Shown: positions 48,544-58,797, numbered from the stretch's first letter. The stretch is 64,000 bases of DNA from Methanobacteriota archaeon (GCA_020725925.1 DYTN01000001.1:1-64000); one strand, 5' to 3'. Numbers and translations are program-made. The notes: a model not told the origin generated them from the sequence alone.

Positions 48544-49368
48544 CTAGATTCTCTCTATCTTCATCGAGAAGTCCTTCGATTTGCAGGAGTGCGTGAGCCA
48601 GCCCAAGGATATGATGTCCACGGCGGAAGCGTAGTCCTCGATGTTGTCCGGGCTGATGCCCCCGGAGACCTCGATGAGCACATTGCGCCTAATTCGCCTC
48701 AACTCGGCCGCTATCTTCCTGGCCGCGGCGGGCGTGAAGTTGTCAAGCATGATGATGTCAGCGCCTCCATCAAGCGCGGCCATTGCCTCCTCGGCGTCTT
48801 CGACCTCTATCTCGATCTTCTTGGTGAAGCTCCCGCGTTTCGCCCTCTTCAGTGCCTCCCGCACGCCCCCTGCCAGCCTTATGTGGTTGTTCTTTATGAG
48901 GACAGCATCGTCCAGGCCGTATCTGTGCGGGTCGCCCCCGCCGAGGATGACCGCTCGCTTTTCGAACTCCCTGAAGCCCGGAGTCGTCTTTCTGGTGGCT
49001 GCGACCCTGACCTTCGGGTTCACCCTTCTGCATTTGCGCACCAGGTCGTCGGTAAGTGTGGCAATCCCGCTCATCCGCATGATCAAGTTCAACGCGAGCC
49101 TTTCGCCAGCGAGCAGGCTTCTGGCGCTCCCGGTGACCTCGAGGACGACCTGGCCCTTCCTCACGCGGGTGCCGTCCTCCAGACGCTTGATCGCCTTCGC
49201 CCCGAGCTCCTTGAAGACCTCGGCCGCATCCTGCGCACCTGCAAGAACGCACGGCTCCTTGCAAGTGATCCTCCCGACGGCGCGGAGGTCCACGGGTATT
49301 ACCAATTCCGAGGTGATGTCCCCGGAGCCGATGTCCTCTCGCAGGAACTCCTGGTACTTCGACCTCAT
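48544..49368 (-). CDS. nadC: Nicotinate-nucleotide pyrophosphorylase (carboxylating)
   Basis: EDIGSGDITSE, ATRKTTPGFREFEKRAVILGGGDPHRYGLDDAVLIKNNH, EVSGGIS. Confidence 0.95.
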   Translation of the reverse strand: MRSKYQEFLREDIGSGDITSELVIPVDLRAVGRITCKEPCVLAGAQDAAEVFKELGAKAIKRLEDGTRVRKGQVVLEVTGSARSLLAGERLALNLIMRMSGIATLTDDLVRKCRRVNPKVRVAATRKTTPGFREFEKRAVILGGGDPHRYGLDDAVLIKNNHIRLAGGVREALKRAKRGSFTKKIEIEVEDAEEAMAALDGGADIIMLDNFTPAAARKIAAELRRIRRNVLIEVSGGISPDNIEDYASAVDIISLGWLTHSCKSKDFSMKIERI

Positions 49369-49425
49369 TCATCGGGAGTGAGGGATTCGGAACATAACTA
49401 TGTTTTGCCCGCAAGGCCGGCCGCT

Positions 49426-50661
49426 TTATAGGGCCCACTTGTCGCCGTTCCTCGGCAGGAGCACCTCGAAGCCCTCGGACCTGAGGTCGCCTGCGAGCAG
49501 CTCCCGCTGGTCGCCATGCATGAGCACTATCTTCTCGGGCTCGCACCCCTTGGCGAAGGCCATGAGCTCGTCGTGGCCCGCATGCGCTGAGAAGTCGAAC
49601 TTGAGCACCTCGCAGTTCACCCTCTCTGTGACGCCCTGGAAGTCCATCGTGCCGGTCTCCAGCAGCTTCCTGCCATTGCTCCCCTCGACCTGGTAGCCCG
49701 TGAGGAGGATGGCGCTCTTCGGGTCGTCCCTGACGGCGTCGACGTAGTTGAGCACGGGCCCGCCGTCGAGCATCCCGCTGGTCGTGAGTATGGCATCGCC
49801 CTTCAGCGCCCGCGCCCTCCCCTGGGAGGTCCTGACCTCGTGCGTCCTCGAGGCAGCGTTTCTGAGGCGCTTGGCCGAGCGAAGGAACTCCGGGTACCGG
49901 AGGTAGATCTTGTTCACCTTCTTGCCCATGCCGTCCAGCCAGAACTCGAACCTGCTGTCCTTGAGCAGGAGCATCAGCTCCTGGCACCTGCCCACGGCGA
50001 AGCTCGGGATGATCGCCATCCCTCCCCTGTTCGTGACCTCCTCGATCTTCTTGAGCAAGGCGTACTCCGTCTTAAGCCTGGCGGGGTGGTTCCTGCCGGA
50101 GTATGTGGATTCCATTATGAGGTTGTCGCACTTCACTGGCTTCGCGCCCGCCACGAGGCGCGTGTCCAGCGTGTGTATGTCCCCGGTCACGAGCGTGGTC
50201 CGCTTGCCCCTGAGCTCGTACATCGTTGCGCCTGGTATGTGCCCCGCGGAATGCGCTGCCACCTGCAGGCCGCCCGCGGATGTGGTGTCGCCGAACATGA
50301 TCTCGTCGAACCTCCTGCGGGCGATCTTCACATCGGAGGATGTGTAGAACTCGGGGTACCCCTCGGCCTCCCCTATCTTGATGCTGTCCTCCATGAGCAG
50401 GATGCCTATCTCCCTGGAGACGCTCGTCGAGATGACATCGATGTCGTACCTGGATGTGAGCCACGGAATCATTCCGGAGTGGTCCAGGTGCGAATGAGTG
50501 AGGAACATGATGTCCACTGGCGGGCACGGTGCGGGGTATTGGGGCGGGTCAGTGGCGGTCATGCCGTAGTCGAACAGCATGCGCGCGCCCGGGCACTTGA
50601 GCAGTATGCCCAGCCTGCCGACTTCGTGCCCTCCCCCGAGAAACTCGCCTTCGATTGGCAT
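49426..50661 (-). CDS. Metallo-beta-lactamase/beta-CASP ribonuclease (archaeal CPSF-like)
   Basis: LTHSHLDHSGMIPWL, SAGHIPGATMYEL, TGDIHT, SFAVGRCQELML, DFSAHAGHDELMAF. Confidence 0.9.
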   Translation of the reverse strand: MPIEGEFLGGGHEVGRLGILLKCPGARMLFDYGMTATDPPQYPAPCPPVDIMFLTHSHLDHSGMIPWLTSRYDIDVISTSVSREIGILLMEDSIKIGEAEGYPEFYTSSDVKIARRRFDEIMFGDTTSAGGLQVAAHSAGHIPGATMYELRGKRTTLVTGDIHTLDTRLVAGAKPVKCDNLIMESTYSGRNHPARLKTEYALLKKIEEVTNRGGMAIIPSFAVGRCQELMLLLKDSRFEFWLDGMGKKVNKIYLRYPEFLRSAKRLRNAASRTHEVRTSQGRARALKGDAILTTSGMLDGGPVLNYVDAVRDDPKSAILLTGYQVEGSNGRKLLETGTMDFQGVTERVNCEVLKFDFSAHAGHDELMAFAKGCEPEKIVLMHGDQRELLAGDLRSEGFEVLLPRNGDKWAL

Positions 50662-50718
50662 TTCGACCAGGCCAAGGGCTCACGGTATAATATGATTGCG
50701 CCCGGCACTTCGAGCGCG

Positions 50719-51141
50719 CTACTTGTCGCCAACGACCTGGACGACCAGCTCCCTGGACCTCGGCTTGTTGTCGAACTCCATGAAGACTATCTGCTGCCAG
50801 GTCCCGAGCAGCGGGCTGCCGCCGACGACAGGCACGGTGAGCGAGGGCCCGACGAACGACGCCCGTATGTGGGAGTGCCCGTTCCCGTCTCCCCAGCGGG
50901 CGTGGTGCCCATAGTCGATGTCCTTCGGGTAGAGCCTGTCCATCGCCTCGCGCATGTCCGATACGAGCCCGGGCTCGTGTTCGACCGTCGTCACTGCCGC
51001 CGTCGAGCCGGCCACGAACACGCACGCGAGGCCCTCCCTGATGCCGGATTTCGAAACAACGTCCTGCACCTTTGCCGTCACATCGATTATCTCGTCCTTC
51101 GCGCCGGTCTTGAGGGCTATCGTGCCGCGGAATGAAGCCAT
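50719..51141 (-). CDS. YjbQ-family protein
   Basis: VTTVEHEPGLVSDM, HARWGDGNGHSHIRASFVGPSLTVPVVGG, GTWQQIVFMEFD. Confidence 0.9.
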   Translation of the reverse strand: MASFRGTIALKTGAKDEIIDVTAKVQDVVSKSGIREGLACVFVAGSTAAVTTVEHEPGLVSDMREAMDRLYPKDIDYGHHARWGDGNGHSHIRASFVGPSLTVPVVGGSPLLGTWQQIVFMEFDNKPRSRELVVQVVGDK

Positions 51142-51304
51142 GGGATCCCCTTTTCCACGGCCAATCATTCTCATGGCCGATAACATTTTTGACCGTTCGA
51201 AAGGTGTCCTTGTCTTTCGGCCATTGGCGATGGTACGTACCATCGCCGCGCGACGGAATGGAGCAAGAGATATATATCCACGTTTCACAATCTTCGCTAG
51301 GCAA

Positions 51305-51682
51305 ATGAGCTCCGGACACGAGTACTACGGAAGGCCCTTCAAGGCCTACAACTCAGGCAGACGGGTCTGGTTGGCATCGACATTCCGCGTGGAGCTTATC
51401 AAGAACGGCATCGAAAAGGCGGGGAGCATAAACCGGCTTGCCCGGGAGATGGGCTACCGGTCGCGCATCCACCCGGGATGGAGCGTCAGGCAGATCCTAG
51501 TGGGCGAGCAGCCGTTCCCCTACGAGAAGCTCGTGAAGTTGTCAGACTTCGTGGGCTTCCCCATCGAAGACATCCTCCGGTACAGGACGGAGCCGGACAG
51601 GGTCACGCTCGAGAACACCAACGACGCCCTGAAGAAGTACGGCCTCTGGTGCTACCACGTGCAGAGGATCCGGCTGCGGTAG
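51305..51682 (+). CDS. HTH-like hypothetical protein
   Basis: GSINRLAREMGYRSRIHPGWSVRQILVGEQPFPYEKLVKLSDFVGFPIEDIL. Confidence 0.6.
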   Translation: MSSGHEYYGRPFKAYNSGRRVWLASTFRVELIKNGIEKAGSINRLAREMGYRSRIHPGWSVRQILVGEQPFPYEKLVKLSDFVGFPIEDILRYRTEPDRVTLENTNDALKKYGLWCYHVQRIRLR

Positions 51683-51799
51683 GCGAAATCCGGTCTCATT
51701 CCGCATCCGCTTTGGTTCTTTCTGTCTTTCGTGCCAGCAGAACGCTCGCCCGGCCTTCCGCAACAAACCATATATACGCCCAAGCTTGTTGTGGCAATC

Positions 51800-52258
51800 A
51801 TGGCACTTGGGGGTTTCGAACTCGGTCTGGCGTTCGTGGTCTTGGGCATACTCATGCTCCTAGCGGAGGTGTCCTCCCCAGGAGCGTTCATCCTCGTCCC
51901 CGCGACGGTGCTGATCGTCCTCGGAAGCATGGGCATGCTCGCACCTAACCTGCTGCTAAGCTGGTGGTCGCCCGTTATCGCAGGCGCAATCACCATTCCG
52001 CTCACATACGCGACCTTCAAGATGTACCAGAAGCTCGCGCCGCCCGCCCCACCTGAGACGACTGTCGCCACATCGTTGATCGGCAAGGTCGGCGTCGTGG
52101 AGACGGAGGTTGTCCCGAACAGCCTCAAGGGGAAGGTCAGGATTGAGCACGACACTTGGAGCGCCACATCCGCGAGGCCCATCCCGCCCGGCAAGAGGAT
52201 CGTGGTCCGGGCGAGCGAGGGCGTGCATGTCACTGTAGAGGAGGCTCCGGAGACCTAG
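51800..52258 (+). CDS. NfeD-like membrane protein
   Basis: TM-rich N-terminus, LIGKVGVVETEV...GKVRIEHDTWSATS OB-like C-terminal domain; next to SPFH gene. Confidence 0.85.
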   Translation: MALGGFELGLAFVVLGILMLLAEVSSPGAFILVPATVLIVLGSMGMLAPNLLLSWWSPVIAGAITIPLTYATFKMYQKLAPPAPPETTVATSLIGKVGVVETEVVPNSLKGKVRIEHDTWSATSARPIPPGKRIVVRASEGVHVTVEEAPET

Positions 52259-52300
52259 TCCCGGTCACCGACATCATACGGAGGAGAAGGGGGAATTGGA

Positions 52301-53410
52301 ATGGCAATAGGTGCTGAGGTCGTTGCGCTTCTCATACTCGCCCTGATAGCCGTCCTGGCGATAATGAGCAGCGGGATCAAGATCGTGAGGCCCTACGAGC
52401 AGGGCATATACATGAGGCTCGGGCGGTACGTGCGAGTGCTCAATCAGGGTGTGAACTGGGTCGCCCCCCTGATCAACGTGGTCGTCAAGATAGACCTGAG
52501 GACCCAGGTTCTGGACGTCCCGAGGCAGGAGGTCATCACGAAGGACAACTCCCCGACCAACGTGGACGCGATCATCTACATCAAGGTCATCGACCCCACG
52601 AAGGCGTTCTTCCAGGTGACGAACTACCGCACCGCGACGATATACCTCGCGCAGACCACGCTCAGGTCCATCATCGGTGACATGGAGCTCGACGAGATCC
52701 TGTCCAACAGGCAGAAGATCAACCTGCACCTGAGGGACGTGCTCGACGAGGCGACGGACAAGTGGGGCGTCAAGGTCGAGGGGGTCGAGATCAGGGAGGT
52801 CGACCCCGCGGGCAAGGTCAAGGACTCGATGGAGGAGCAGACCTCGGCCGAGAGGCTGAGGAGGGCCGCGATCCTGAAGGCCGACGGGTCGAAGCGCGCG
52901 GCCATCCTGAACGCCGAGGGCGAGAAGAGGGCGAGGATCCTGCAGGCTGAGGGCCTGAGGCAGGCCAAGATCCTCGAGGCCGAGGGCGAGAGGCTAGCGA
53001 TCATACTGAGGAGCCAAGGCGAGGCGCAGAAGCTGCGCATACTGTCCGTGGGCGCGAGCCCTCTGGACTCGAAGGCCCTGACGGTCCTGTCGCTTGACAC
53101 GATGAGGTCCATAGGCAACGGCCAGGCGACCAAGATCATCTTCCCGTTCGAGCTCACCAAACTCGTGGAGGGCGCGAGCGAGTACCTCGGCATCGGCAGG
53201 CAGACGCCCGCGCGGGAAATCACGAGGCCCGAGGACGTCGAGCGCGTGGTCGGCAAGGCGGAAGAGATACTCGGTCCGATCCCCACGCCCGACGAACTCC
53301 ACGCGGAACTGAAGGCGCTCGAGAAGGCCATGGAGGCAGAGAAGATCGAGGCGGAGGAGATCGCCGACATCAGGGAGCGGATGGCCAAGAAGACCGAGAA
53401 GAAGGAGTAG
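52301..53410 (+). CDS. SPFH/band-7 stomatin-like protein
   Basis: N-terminal TM, IVRPYEQGIYMRLGRYVR, DLRTQVLDVPRQEVITKDN, repeated AEGEKRA heptads. Confidence 0.93.
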   Translation: MAIGAEVVALLILALIAVLAIMSSGIKIVRPYEQGIYMRLGRYVRVLNQGVNWVAPLINVVVKIDLRTQVLDVPRQEVITKDNSPTNVDAIIYIKVIDPTKAFFQVTNYRTATIYLAQTTLRSIIGDMELDEILSNRQKINLHLRDVLDEATDKWGVKVEGVEIREVDPAGKVKDSMEEQTSAERLRRAAILKADGSKRAAILNAEGEKRARILQAEGLRQAKILEAEGERLAIILRSQGEAQKLRILSVGASPLDSKALTVLSLDTMRSIGNGQATKIIFPFELTKLVEGASEYLGIGRQTPAREITRPEDVERVVGKAEEILGPIPTPDELHAELKALEKAMEAEKIEAEEIADIRERMAKKTEKKE

Positions 53411-53461
53411 CTCTCCCTTCCGAAGACGTGAGGCCTTTTCGGAAAACCCCTTCAGCTCTTC

Positions 53462-54754
53462 TCATTTCGCTCTCTGCAACAGCGCGTGCGCGGCCGCATC
53501 GGCCTTCGCGAGCACGTCTGCCTCGTCCACGGTCGCGATCTTCCTGTTTCTGAGGACGACCTTGCCGTTCACGATTGTGTCCCTGACCGCCTGGCTCGGA
53601 CCCGCATAGACCAGGTTCGCCACGACGTTGTCGGGGCGCATCGGGACCATCGCCGGGAGCCTACAGTCGAGGACCACCAGGTCGGCCTTCTTGCCCGGCT
53701 CTATCGATCCCAGATCCTTCTCCGCCCCGAGGCACCTGGCGGCGTCTATCGTTGCCATGTCGAGACACTTCTGGGCAGGCAGTACCTCTGAATCCCACCT
53801 GTGGGCCTTGTGCAGGAGCGAGGCGAACTTCATCTCGAGGAACATGTCGAGGCCGTTGTTGGACGAGCAGCCGTCCGTTCCCAGGGAGACGGGTACGCCC
53901 TCGGCGAACATCTCCGGGAGAGGTGCCACACCCCCGCTCGCGAGCTTCATGTTGGAAGTCGGGCAGTGCGCCACACCAACCCCCGCCTTGGCGAGCGCGC
54001 GAACCTCGTTGATCGTGAGCCAGACGCCGTGCGCCCCCAGCTGGCCCTTGCCAAGGAATCCGATTTCCGCCAAGTGCTCCACGGGCCTCCTGCCCTTCTT
54101 CCTCTGGAACTCGTAGACCTCGTACCTGGTCTCCGAGATGTGGTAATGGCACAGCGCCTTCTCGCGCTCTGCGAGCTCCTTTGCCTCGAGAAGCGTCTCG
54201 TCCGAGCACACGTACACTCCCTGGGGCGCCACGACAGGTCTGATGAGCGGCCTGTCCGCGTGGGACTTGATGAAGTTCTCGCAGTTCTTGATCGGCTTCC
54301 CCTTCTGCGTCGTGAGCTGCTCGTCGAGCACAACCCAACCGAGGTACGCCCTCAGCCCGACCTGCTCGACGCTCTTGGCTATCGCGTCCTGGGCATAGTA
54401 GATGTCCGCGAATGTGGTCGTGCCCGACCTGGCCATCTCGAGGCAGCCGAGCATCGCCCCGATGCCAACGTCCTCCGGAGTGCGCTTGGCGTCAATCGCG
54501 AAGGTCCGTTCCAGGAACCTCTCGAGCTTGACATCGTCGACGACGCTCCTCATGAGTGCCATCGCGACATGCGTGTGGCAGTTGATCAGCCCGGGCATGA
54601 CGACGCATCCGGTGGCGTCCACGACCTCGTCCGGCCTCGCCTTCGCGTGGCCGACTGCGGTGATCCTGTCGCCCTCGACGAGGACGTCCCCTTTGAGCAC
54701 CTCCCGTTTCCAGTTCTGGGTGACCACGAGTCCGCCCTTGACCAGTATGCTCAA
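53462..54754 (-). CDS. Amidohydrolase (S-adenosylhomocysteine/MTA/5'-deoxyadenosine deaminase-like)
   Basis: VMPGLINCHTHVAMALMR, HYHISET, GAHGVWL, SLGTDGCSSNNGLDMF. Confidence 0.88.
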   Translation of the reverse strand: MSILVKGGLVVTQNWKREVLKGDVLVEGDRITAVGHAKARPDEVVDATGCVVMPGLINCHTHVAMALMRSVVDDVKLERFLERTFAIDAKRTPEDVGIGAMLGCLEMARSGTTTFADIYYAQDAIAKSVEQVGLRAYLGWVVLDEQLTTQKGKPIKNCENFIKSHADRPLIRPVVAPQGVYVCSDETLLEAKELAEREKALCHYHISETRYEVYEFQRKKGRRPVEHLAEIGFLGKGQLGAHGVWLTINEVRALAKAGVGVAHCPTSNMKLASGGVAPLPEMFAEGVPVSLGTDGCSSNNGLDMFLEMKFASLLHKAHRWDSEVLPAQKCLDMATIDAARCLGAEKDLGSIEPGKKADLVVLDCRLPAMVPMRPDNVVANLVYAGPSQAVRDTIVNGKVVLRNRKIATVDEADVLAKADAAAHALLQRAK

Positions 54755-54814
54755 ACCGACGCGCCTCCGGGCCCGGAAGGGTATTAAGGGAACCGGTCAT
54801 TAAGGTTTGGCAAC

Positions 54815-55627
54815 ATGGCTCGCATCACTTTCCTGGGGACTGGCGGCGGGAGGTTCGCCACCATATATCAGGCCCGGGCGACGGGCGGGATATATGTCGA
54901 GGACGGCAGGAACCTGCACATTGACCCGGGTCCGGGCGCGCTCGTGAGGATGCGCTCCGTCGGCATAGACCCGCTCACGACGGACGCGATACTGGTGTCC
55001 CACTGCCATCCCGACCACTACCTCGACGTGGAGATACTGATTGAGGCTATGACGGAGGGCGGCACTCGGAAGCAGGGCGCGCTCCTCGCCAGCCAGAGCG
55101 TCATCGAGGGGAACGGGGACTTCGGCCCCGCGATCTCGAAGTACCACCTGGCCAAGCCGAAGATAGTCAAGGTGATGCAGCCCTTCAACAAGGTGAGCCT
55201 CAAGCCCTTCGAAATAGGCGCCACCCCATCGGCCCACAGCGACACAAGCTCCGTCGGCTTCAGGATACAGACCTCTGCCGGGATGGTGTCTTATGTCGCG
55301 GACACGCAGCTGGTCGAGCAGGTCATCAAGGCGCACAAGCACTGCCGGCTCATGATAGCCTGCGTCACTCGGCCCCTCGGCCAACGCATACCACACCACC
55401 TCAGCACTGAGGACGCAGGCTACCTGATAGAGAAAGTCAAGCCCGAGCTCGCGGTCATAACTCACTTCGGCATGCGAGTCATTCAGGAGAACCCAGAGAC
55501 GCAGGCGAAGTGGATAGAGGACAGATCCGGGGTCAAGACGGTCGCAGCGAGGGACTTCATGATGCTCGAGCTGAAGAAGGATGCGATAGCCGTCTCGGAC
55601 AGGATTCGGTCTGCAGGCGAGAAATGA
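54815..55627 (+). CDS. MBL-fold metallohydrolase
   Basis: FLGTGGGRF, VSHCHPDHYLD, THFGM. Confidence 0.8.
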   Translation: MARITFLGTGGGRFATIYQARATGGIYVEDGRNLHIDPGPGALVRMRSVGIDPLTTDAILVSHCHPDHYLDVEILIEAMTEGGTRKQGALLASQSVIEGNGDFGPAISKYHLAKPKIVKVMQPFNKVSLKPFEIGATPSAHSDTSSVGFRIQTSAGMVSYVADTQLVEQVIKAHKHCRLMIACVTRPLGQRIPHHLSTEDAGYLIEKVKPELAVITHFGMRVIQENPETQAKWIEDRSGVKTVAARDFMMLELKKDAIAVSDRIRSAGEK

Positions 55628-55795
55628 TCAGAGATGAGGGGGCGGGCCTGGCGCAATGCCAGGCATCGCAGGCATCGTACTCTGGACCTTGATCTTCTCG
55701 CAACTGTCGCACACGATGAGCTTCCCTCTGAATATACTGCAATCCTTCTCAGAACACATCTGTTCCCATCCCCGGCTCCGCACTCGCATCTGCAT
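55628..55795 (-). CDS. Possible small zinc-binding protein
   Basis: MQMRVRSRGWEQMCSEKDCSIFRGKLIVCDSCEKIKV...; C-terminal part of ORF 55628-55963. Confidence 0.4.
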   Translation of the reverse strand: MQMRVRSRGWEQMCSEKDCSIFRGKLIVCDSCEKIKVQSTMPAMPGIAPGPPPHL

Positions 55796-55900
55796 GCGGC
55801 ATATTAAACGTTCACGGCTGCATGCAGTCGAAGCATTGCTTCGCGTAGAGCTCTCCTGTCCGTCGCAAGCGTTATGTAACGCCCTTTGGTTGAGGCACCA

Positions 55901-56260
55901 ATGACAGTCGTGAGTCTGCCCGAGGAGGACATCGAGAGGATCAAAGCGCATGTCGCGAAGCACCGCATGACGCTCGCGGTAATCAGGACAGACATGGCGC
56001 CGCCCGAGCTCATGTCCGTGTTCGACGCGCTCGCGAGTGCCTGCTCGCTCGCCTTCAGGAATGCCCTCTCGTCGCCCCTTTCAGAATTCGGAATCGCAGA
56101 ATTAAATTCGAAGGACAAGATGTTAATAGTGCTCCACGTCGGCGGCCCGATGACGGAGCTACTCAGCGTCTCGGAGACCGACGAACTGGCCATCAGGGAA
56201 CTTGAGGAGAACATACACTCTTCGAACTTCCATTCCGAAATCATACGCATGGGGCTATGA
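55901..56260 (+). CDS. Hypothetical protein
   Basis: MTVVSLPEEDIERIKAHVAKHRMTLAVIRTD...; plausible codon usage. Confidence 0.55.
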   Translation: MTVVSLPEEDIERIKAHVAKHRMTLAVIRTDMAPPELMSVFDALASACSLAFRNALSSPLSEFGIAELNSKDKMLIVLHVGGPMTELLSVSETDELAIRELEENIHSSNFHSEIIRMGL

Positions 56261-56485
56261 ATATAGCCGGCCCGGACCCAGATTGTAGGTACACGGCCGA
56301 ATGTTGACGGGAAACGCTCTTATATCACGTGCAGGTAAGGTAGTACTCGGTGTCTCAGGCTGGTGGCTCAACTTTCCTCCTAAGCAAACACGATTTCTAA
56401 CAATCCCCACCACACCGGCCTTCCAGACACCATATCGATTTCTTCTCTGACGGCTCCATGCTGTGTTTTATTACCACTGTGAGTC

Positions 56486-57829
56486 ATGACATCACGAAAT
56501 GTGATGACGCTCGAATCTGAGGTCCTGAAGGAGATCAAGCCCGCGGCCGCGCAGGACAGGAAGGTGATCTCGGCGGTCGATGAACTCTCCGAGAAGGTGC
56601 TCAAGCAGGCGAGGCGGCTCGACGTTTTCGTCGAGCCGATGCTCGTCGGTTCAGTTGCGAAGGGCACGCACCTTAAGGACCCCGACATAGACCTGTTCAT
56701 GCTCTTCACCGAGAGCACCACGCTCGAGACGATGAAGGAGGCCGGCCTTGCCATAGGCAAGGCCGTCATCGACGGCAGGGAGCACTACGCGCAGCACCCA
56801 TACGTTCGGGGCGAGTTCAAGGGCTTTCAGGTGGACCTCGTGCCTGCGTTCAGGATCAGGGACACGCGCATGAAGATGAGCGCAGTGGACCGCACACCGT
56901 TCCACACGGATTTCGTGAAGAAGAACCTCAAGAAGGGGATGGCCGACGAGGTGCGCCTGGTGAAGCGCTTCATGAAGGGCATCGAGTGCTATGGCGCAGA
57001 GGCCAAGGTCCAGGGCTTCTCGGGCTATCTGTGCGAGCTGCTGGTAATGCGGTTCGGCTCCTTCAGGGCTGTTCTCGAGTCGGCCGCCGAGTGGAAGGTC
57101 GGGCAGGCGCTCGAGCTGCCTGGCTACCCGGGTAGCGAGTTCCCGGAGCCGCTGACATTCGTCGACCCTGTCGATTCCTCCAGGAATGTCGCGTCGGCGG
57201 TGGCGCCAGAGACGCTGCTCAGATTCATCCATGCGGCCAGGGAGTACCTGACCTCTCCCAGCAGGAAGTTCTTCTTCCCGGTCGCGCGCAGGACCTGGTC
57301 CCCAGAGAGAATCAAAGAGGTCGCGGGCGAACGGCTGGCGAACATCATGTCAATGAGCTTCCCGAGGCTCAACCTGATCGACGATGTGGTCTACCCTCAG
57401 CTGAGGAAGTCCCTTGCCGCGGTGACAGCGTTGTTGGAGCGCTCGGACTTCGGGGTCGAGAAGACGACCATCCATGTCGATGACTCCACCCATCTGCTGG
57501 TGGAGCTTGCCTCGATCGCCCTTCCGAAGCCCAGGAGGCACAGGGGCCCGCCCGTCAACTCGGAGAACGTCGACGAGTTCCTGGCGAAATGGAAGACCCT
57601 GGGCGTCTCTGCCCCGTACGTCGAGTCGGGGAGATGGTACGTCATGGCCGAGAGACAGTACACCCGCGCTGACGACCTCCTGAAGGCTCAGCTCAAGGCG
57701 CTGCCATTAGGGAAGGACGTGAAGAAGCAGGGGGATATCGCGCTCTCGTCCGGACAGGCGGTCCTCGTCGAAGAGCACCTGGCGGCCCTGACGCACCATT
57801 TCGACGAGAGGATGCCCTGGCAGAGGTAG
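56486..57829 (+). CDS. cca: CCA-adding enzyme (archaeal class I tRNA nucleotidyltransferase)
   Basis: VGSVAKGTHLKDPDIDLFMLF; YAQHPYVRGEFKGFQVDLVPAF. Confidence 0.93.
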   Translation: MTSRNVMTLESEVLKEIKPAAAQDRKVISAVDELSEKVLKQARRLDVFVEPMLVGSVAKGTHLKDPDIDLFMLFTESTTLETMKEAGLAIGKAVIDGREHYAQHPYVRGEFKGFQVDLVPAFRIRDTRMKMSAVDRTPFHTDFVKKNLKKGMADEVRLVKRFMKGIECYGAEAKVQGFSGYLCELLVMRFGSFRAVLESAAEWKVGQALELPGYPGSEFPEPLTFVDPVDSSRNVASAVAPETLLRFIHAAREYLTSPSRKFFFPVARRTWSPERIKEVAGERLANIMSMSFPRLNLIDDVVYPQLRKSLAAVTALLERSDFGVEKTTIHVDDSTHLLVELASIALPKPRRHRGPPVNSENVDEFLAKWKTLGVSAPYVESGRWYVMAERQYTRADDLLKAQLKALPLGKDVKKQGDIALSSGQAVLVEEHLAALTHHFDERMPWQR

Positions 57830-57846
57830 GCTGCCGGCATCCGGCT

Positions 57847-58605
57847 TCAAGGCACGATGGGAATCGACCTTGCTGGGAAGAACAGCACCTCGTTCCCGGC
57901 CTTGTCGAGCGCCGTGACATAGAACATGAGTCCCGTGCTGCCCGCGGCGGAGGCGTTCATCAGGTATCCGTACCTGTGTTCGCCCTCGTATGTCATCGCG
58001 TGCGGGGGGCTATCCTGGGACCCGATGGCAATCGTGACCGAGCTCAGTTTTCCGTTGTCCGCGATCTTCGCGGTGATGTTGAGCTTGTAGCTCGCCCTGA
58101 CCATCGTGTCGAGCGTGTAGTTCACGTCCATCGGGATCCACGCATACACGCCCTGGGCCTCCACGTACATGTACTCGATGCCCGTCACGTTCGATCCGTT
58201 GTCGACCCAGACGATGACCTCGTCAACGGTAGGGTCCGCGTGATCGGAGAGGGGCATGTTCAGCAGGAGGACCCATACGGCAAGGAACGTGAAGAAGAAC
58301 GACCCGATGTTCCCCACCCAATGCTTCTTCTGAAAGGCCGATGTGTCCACCTTGATGAGGGGATAGACGTACCTCAGTGAGAAGATGCCCGCGATGCCCA
58401 CTATGAAGGCGATCCCCACGAGATTCTCGTTGAAGATGGAGATGGCACCAGAAATGACCCCGAAGAGCCCAGCGTACGCAATCGTGAGCAGCGCGGTCCT
58501 CGTGTCCTTGATCTCTTTCTTCAGGAACTCCTTCTCGTCGAACTCGGGAGGCCGGAACTCGTACTCCTCTTTCTCGACCTTCTCCTTCTTCCTCTTCTTG
58601 GCCAT
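57847..58605 (-). CDS. Multi-TM membrane protein with extracytoplasmic beta-domain
   Basis: Charged N-terminus, four TM segments, C-terminal Ig-like sequence. Confidence 0.65.
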   Translation of the reverse strand: MAKKRKKEKVEKEEYEFRPPEFDEKEFLKKEIKDTRTALLTIAYAGLFGVISGAISIFNENLVGIAFIVGIAGIFSLRYVYPLIKVDTSAFQKKHWVGNIGSFFFTFLAVWVLLLNMPLSDHADPTVDEVIVWVDNGSNVTGIEYMYVEAQGVYAWIPMDVNYTLDTMVRASYKLNITAKIADNGKLSSVTIAIGSQDSPPHAMTYEGEHRYGYLMNASAAGSTGLMFYVTALDKAGNEVLFFPARSIPIVP

Positions 58606-58797
58606 TACGCCCCTCGAACGGCTAGGCCTATTTAATATCTTTTGCCGGCTGGCTCGAGGCCCCTGGCCCGCTCGAAGCGTCCCTTGCCCGCAACATATCG
58701 TCCGCCGCGAGACCGTATCAGATATTACTTTCGGCTACCTCCAATCAATATGCTTATATGCTGTCCTGGAAGTGTACAGAAGGAAGGTTGATTCGCT

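Noticed and set aside
49840-51135. 431-aa plus-strand ORF
   Set aside because: Antisense to the beta-CASP ribonuclease and YjbQ genes, both with clear motifs.
52900-53000. Repetitive AEGEKRARILQAEGLRQAKILEAEGERLAI tract
   Set aside because: Coding heptad repeats normal for SPFH/stomatin proteins, not a DNA repeat element.
53801-54787. 328-aa plus-strand ORF
   Set aside because: Antisense shadow of the amidohydrolase.
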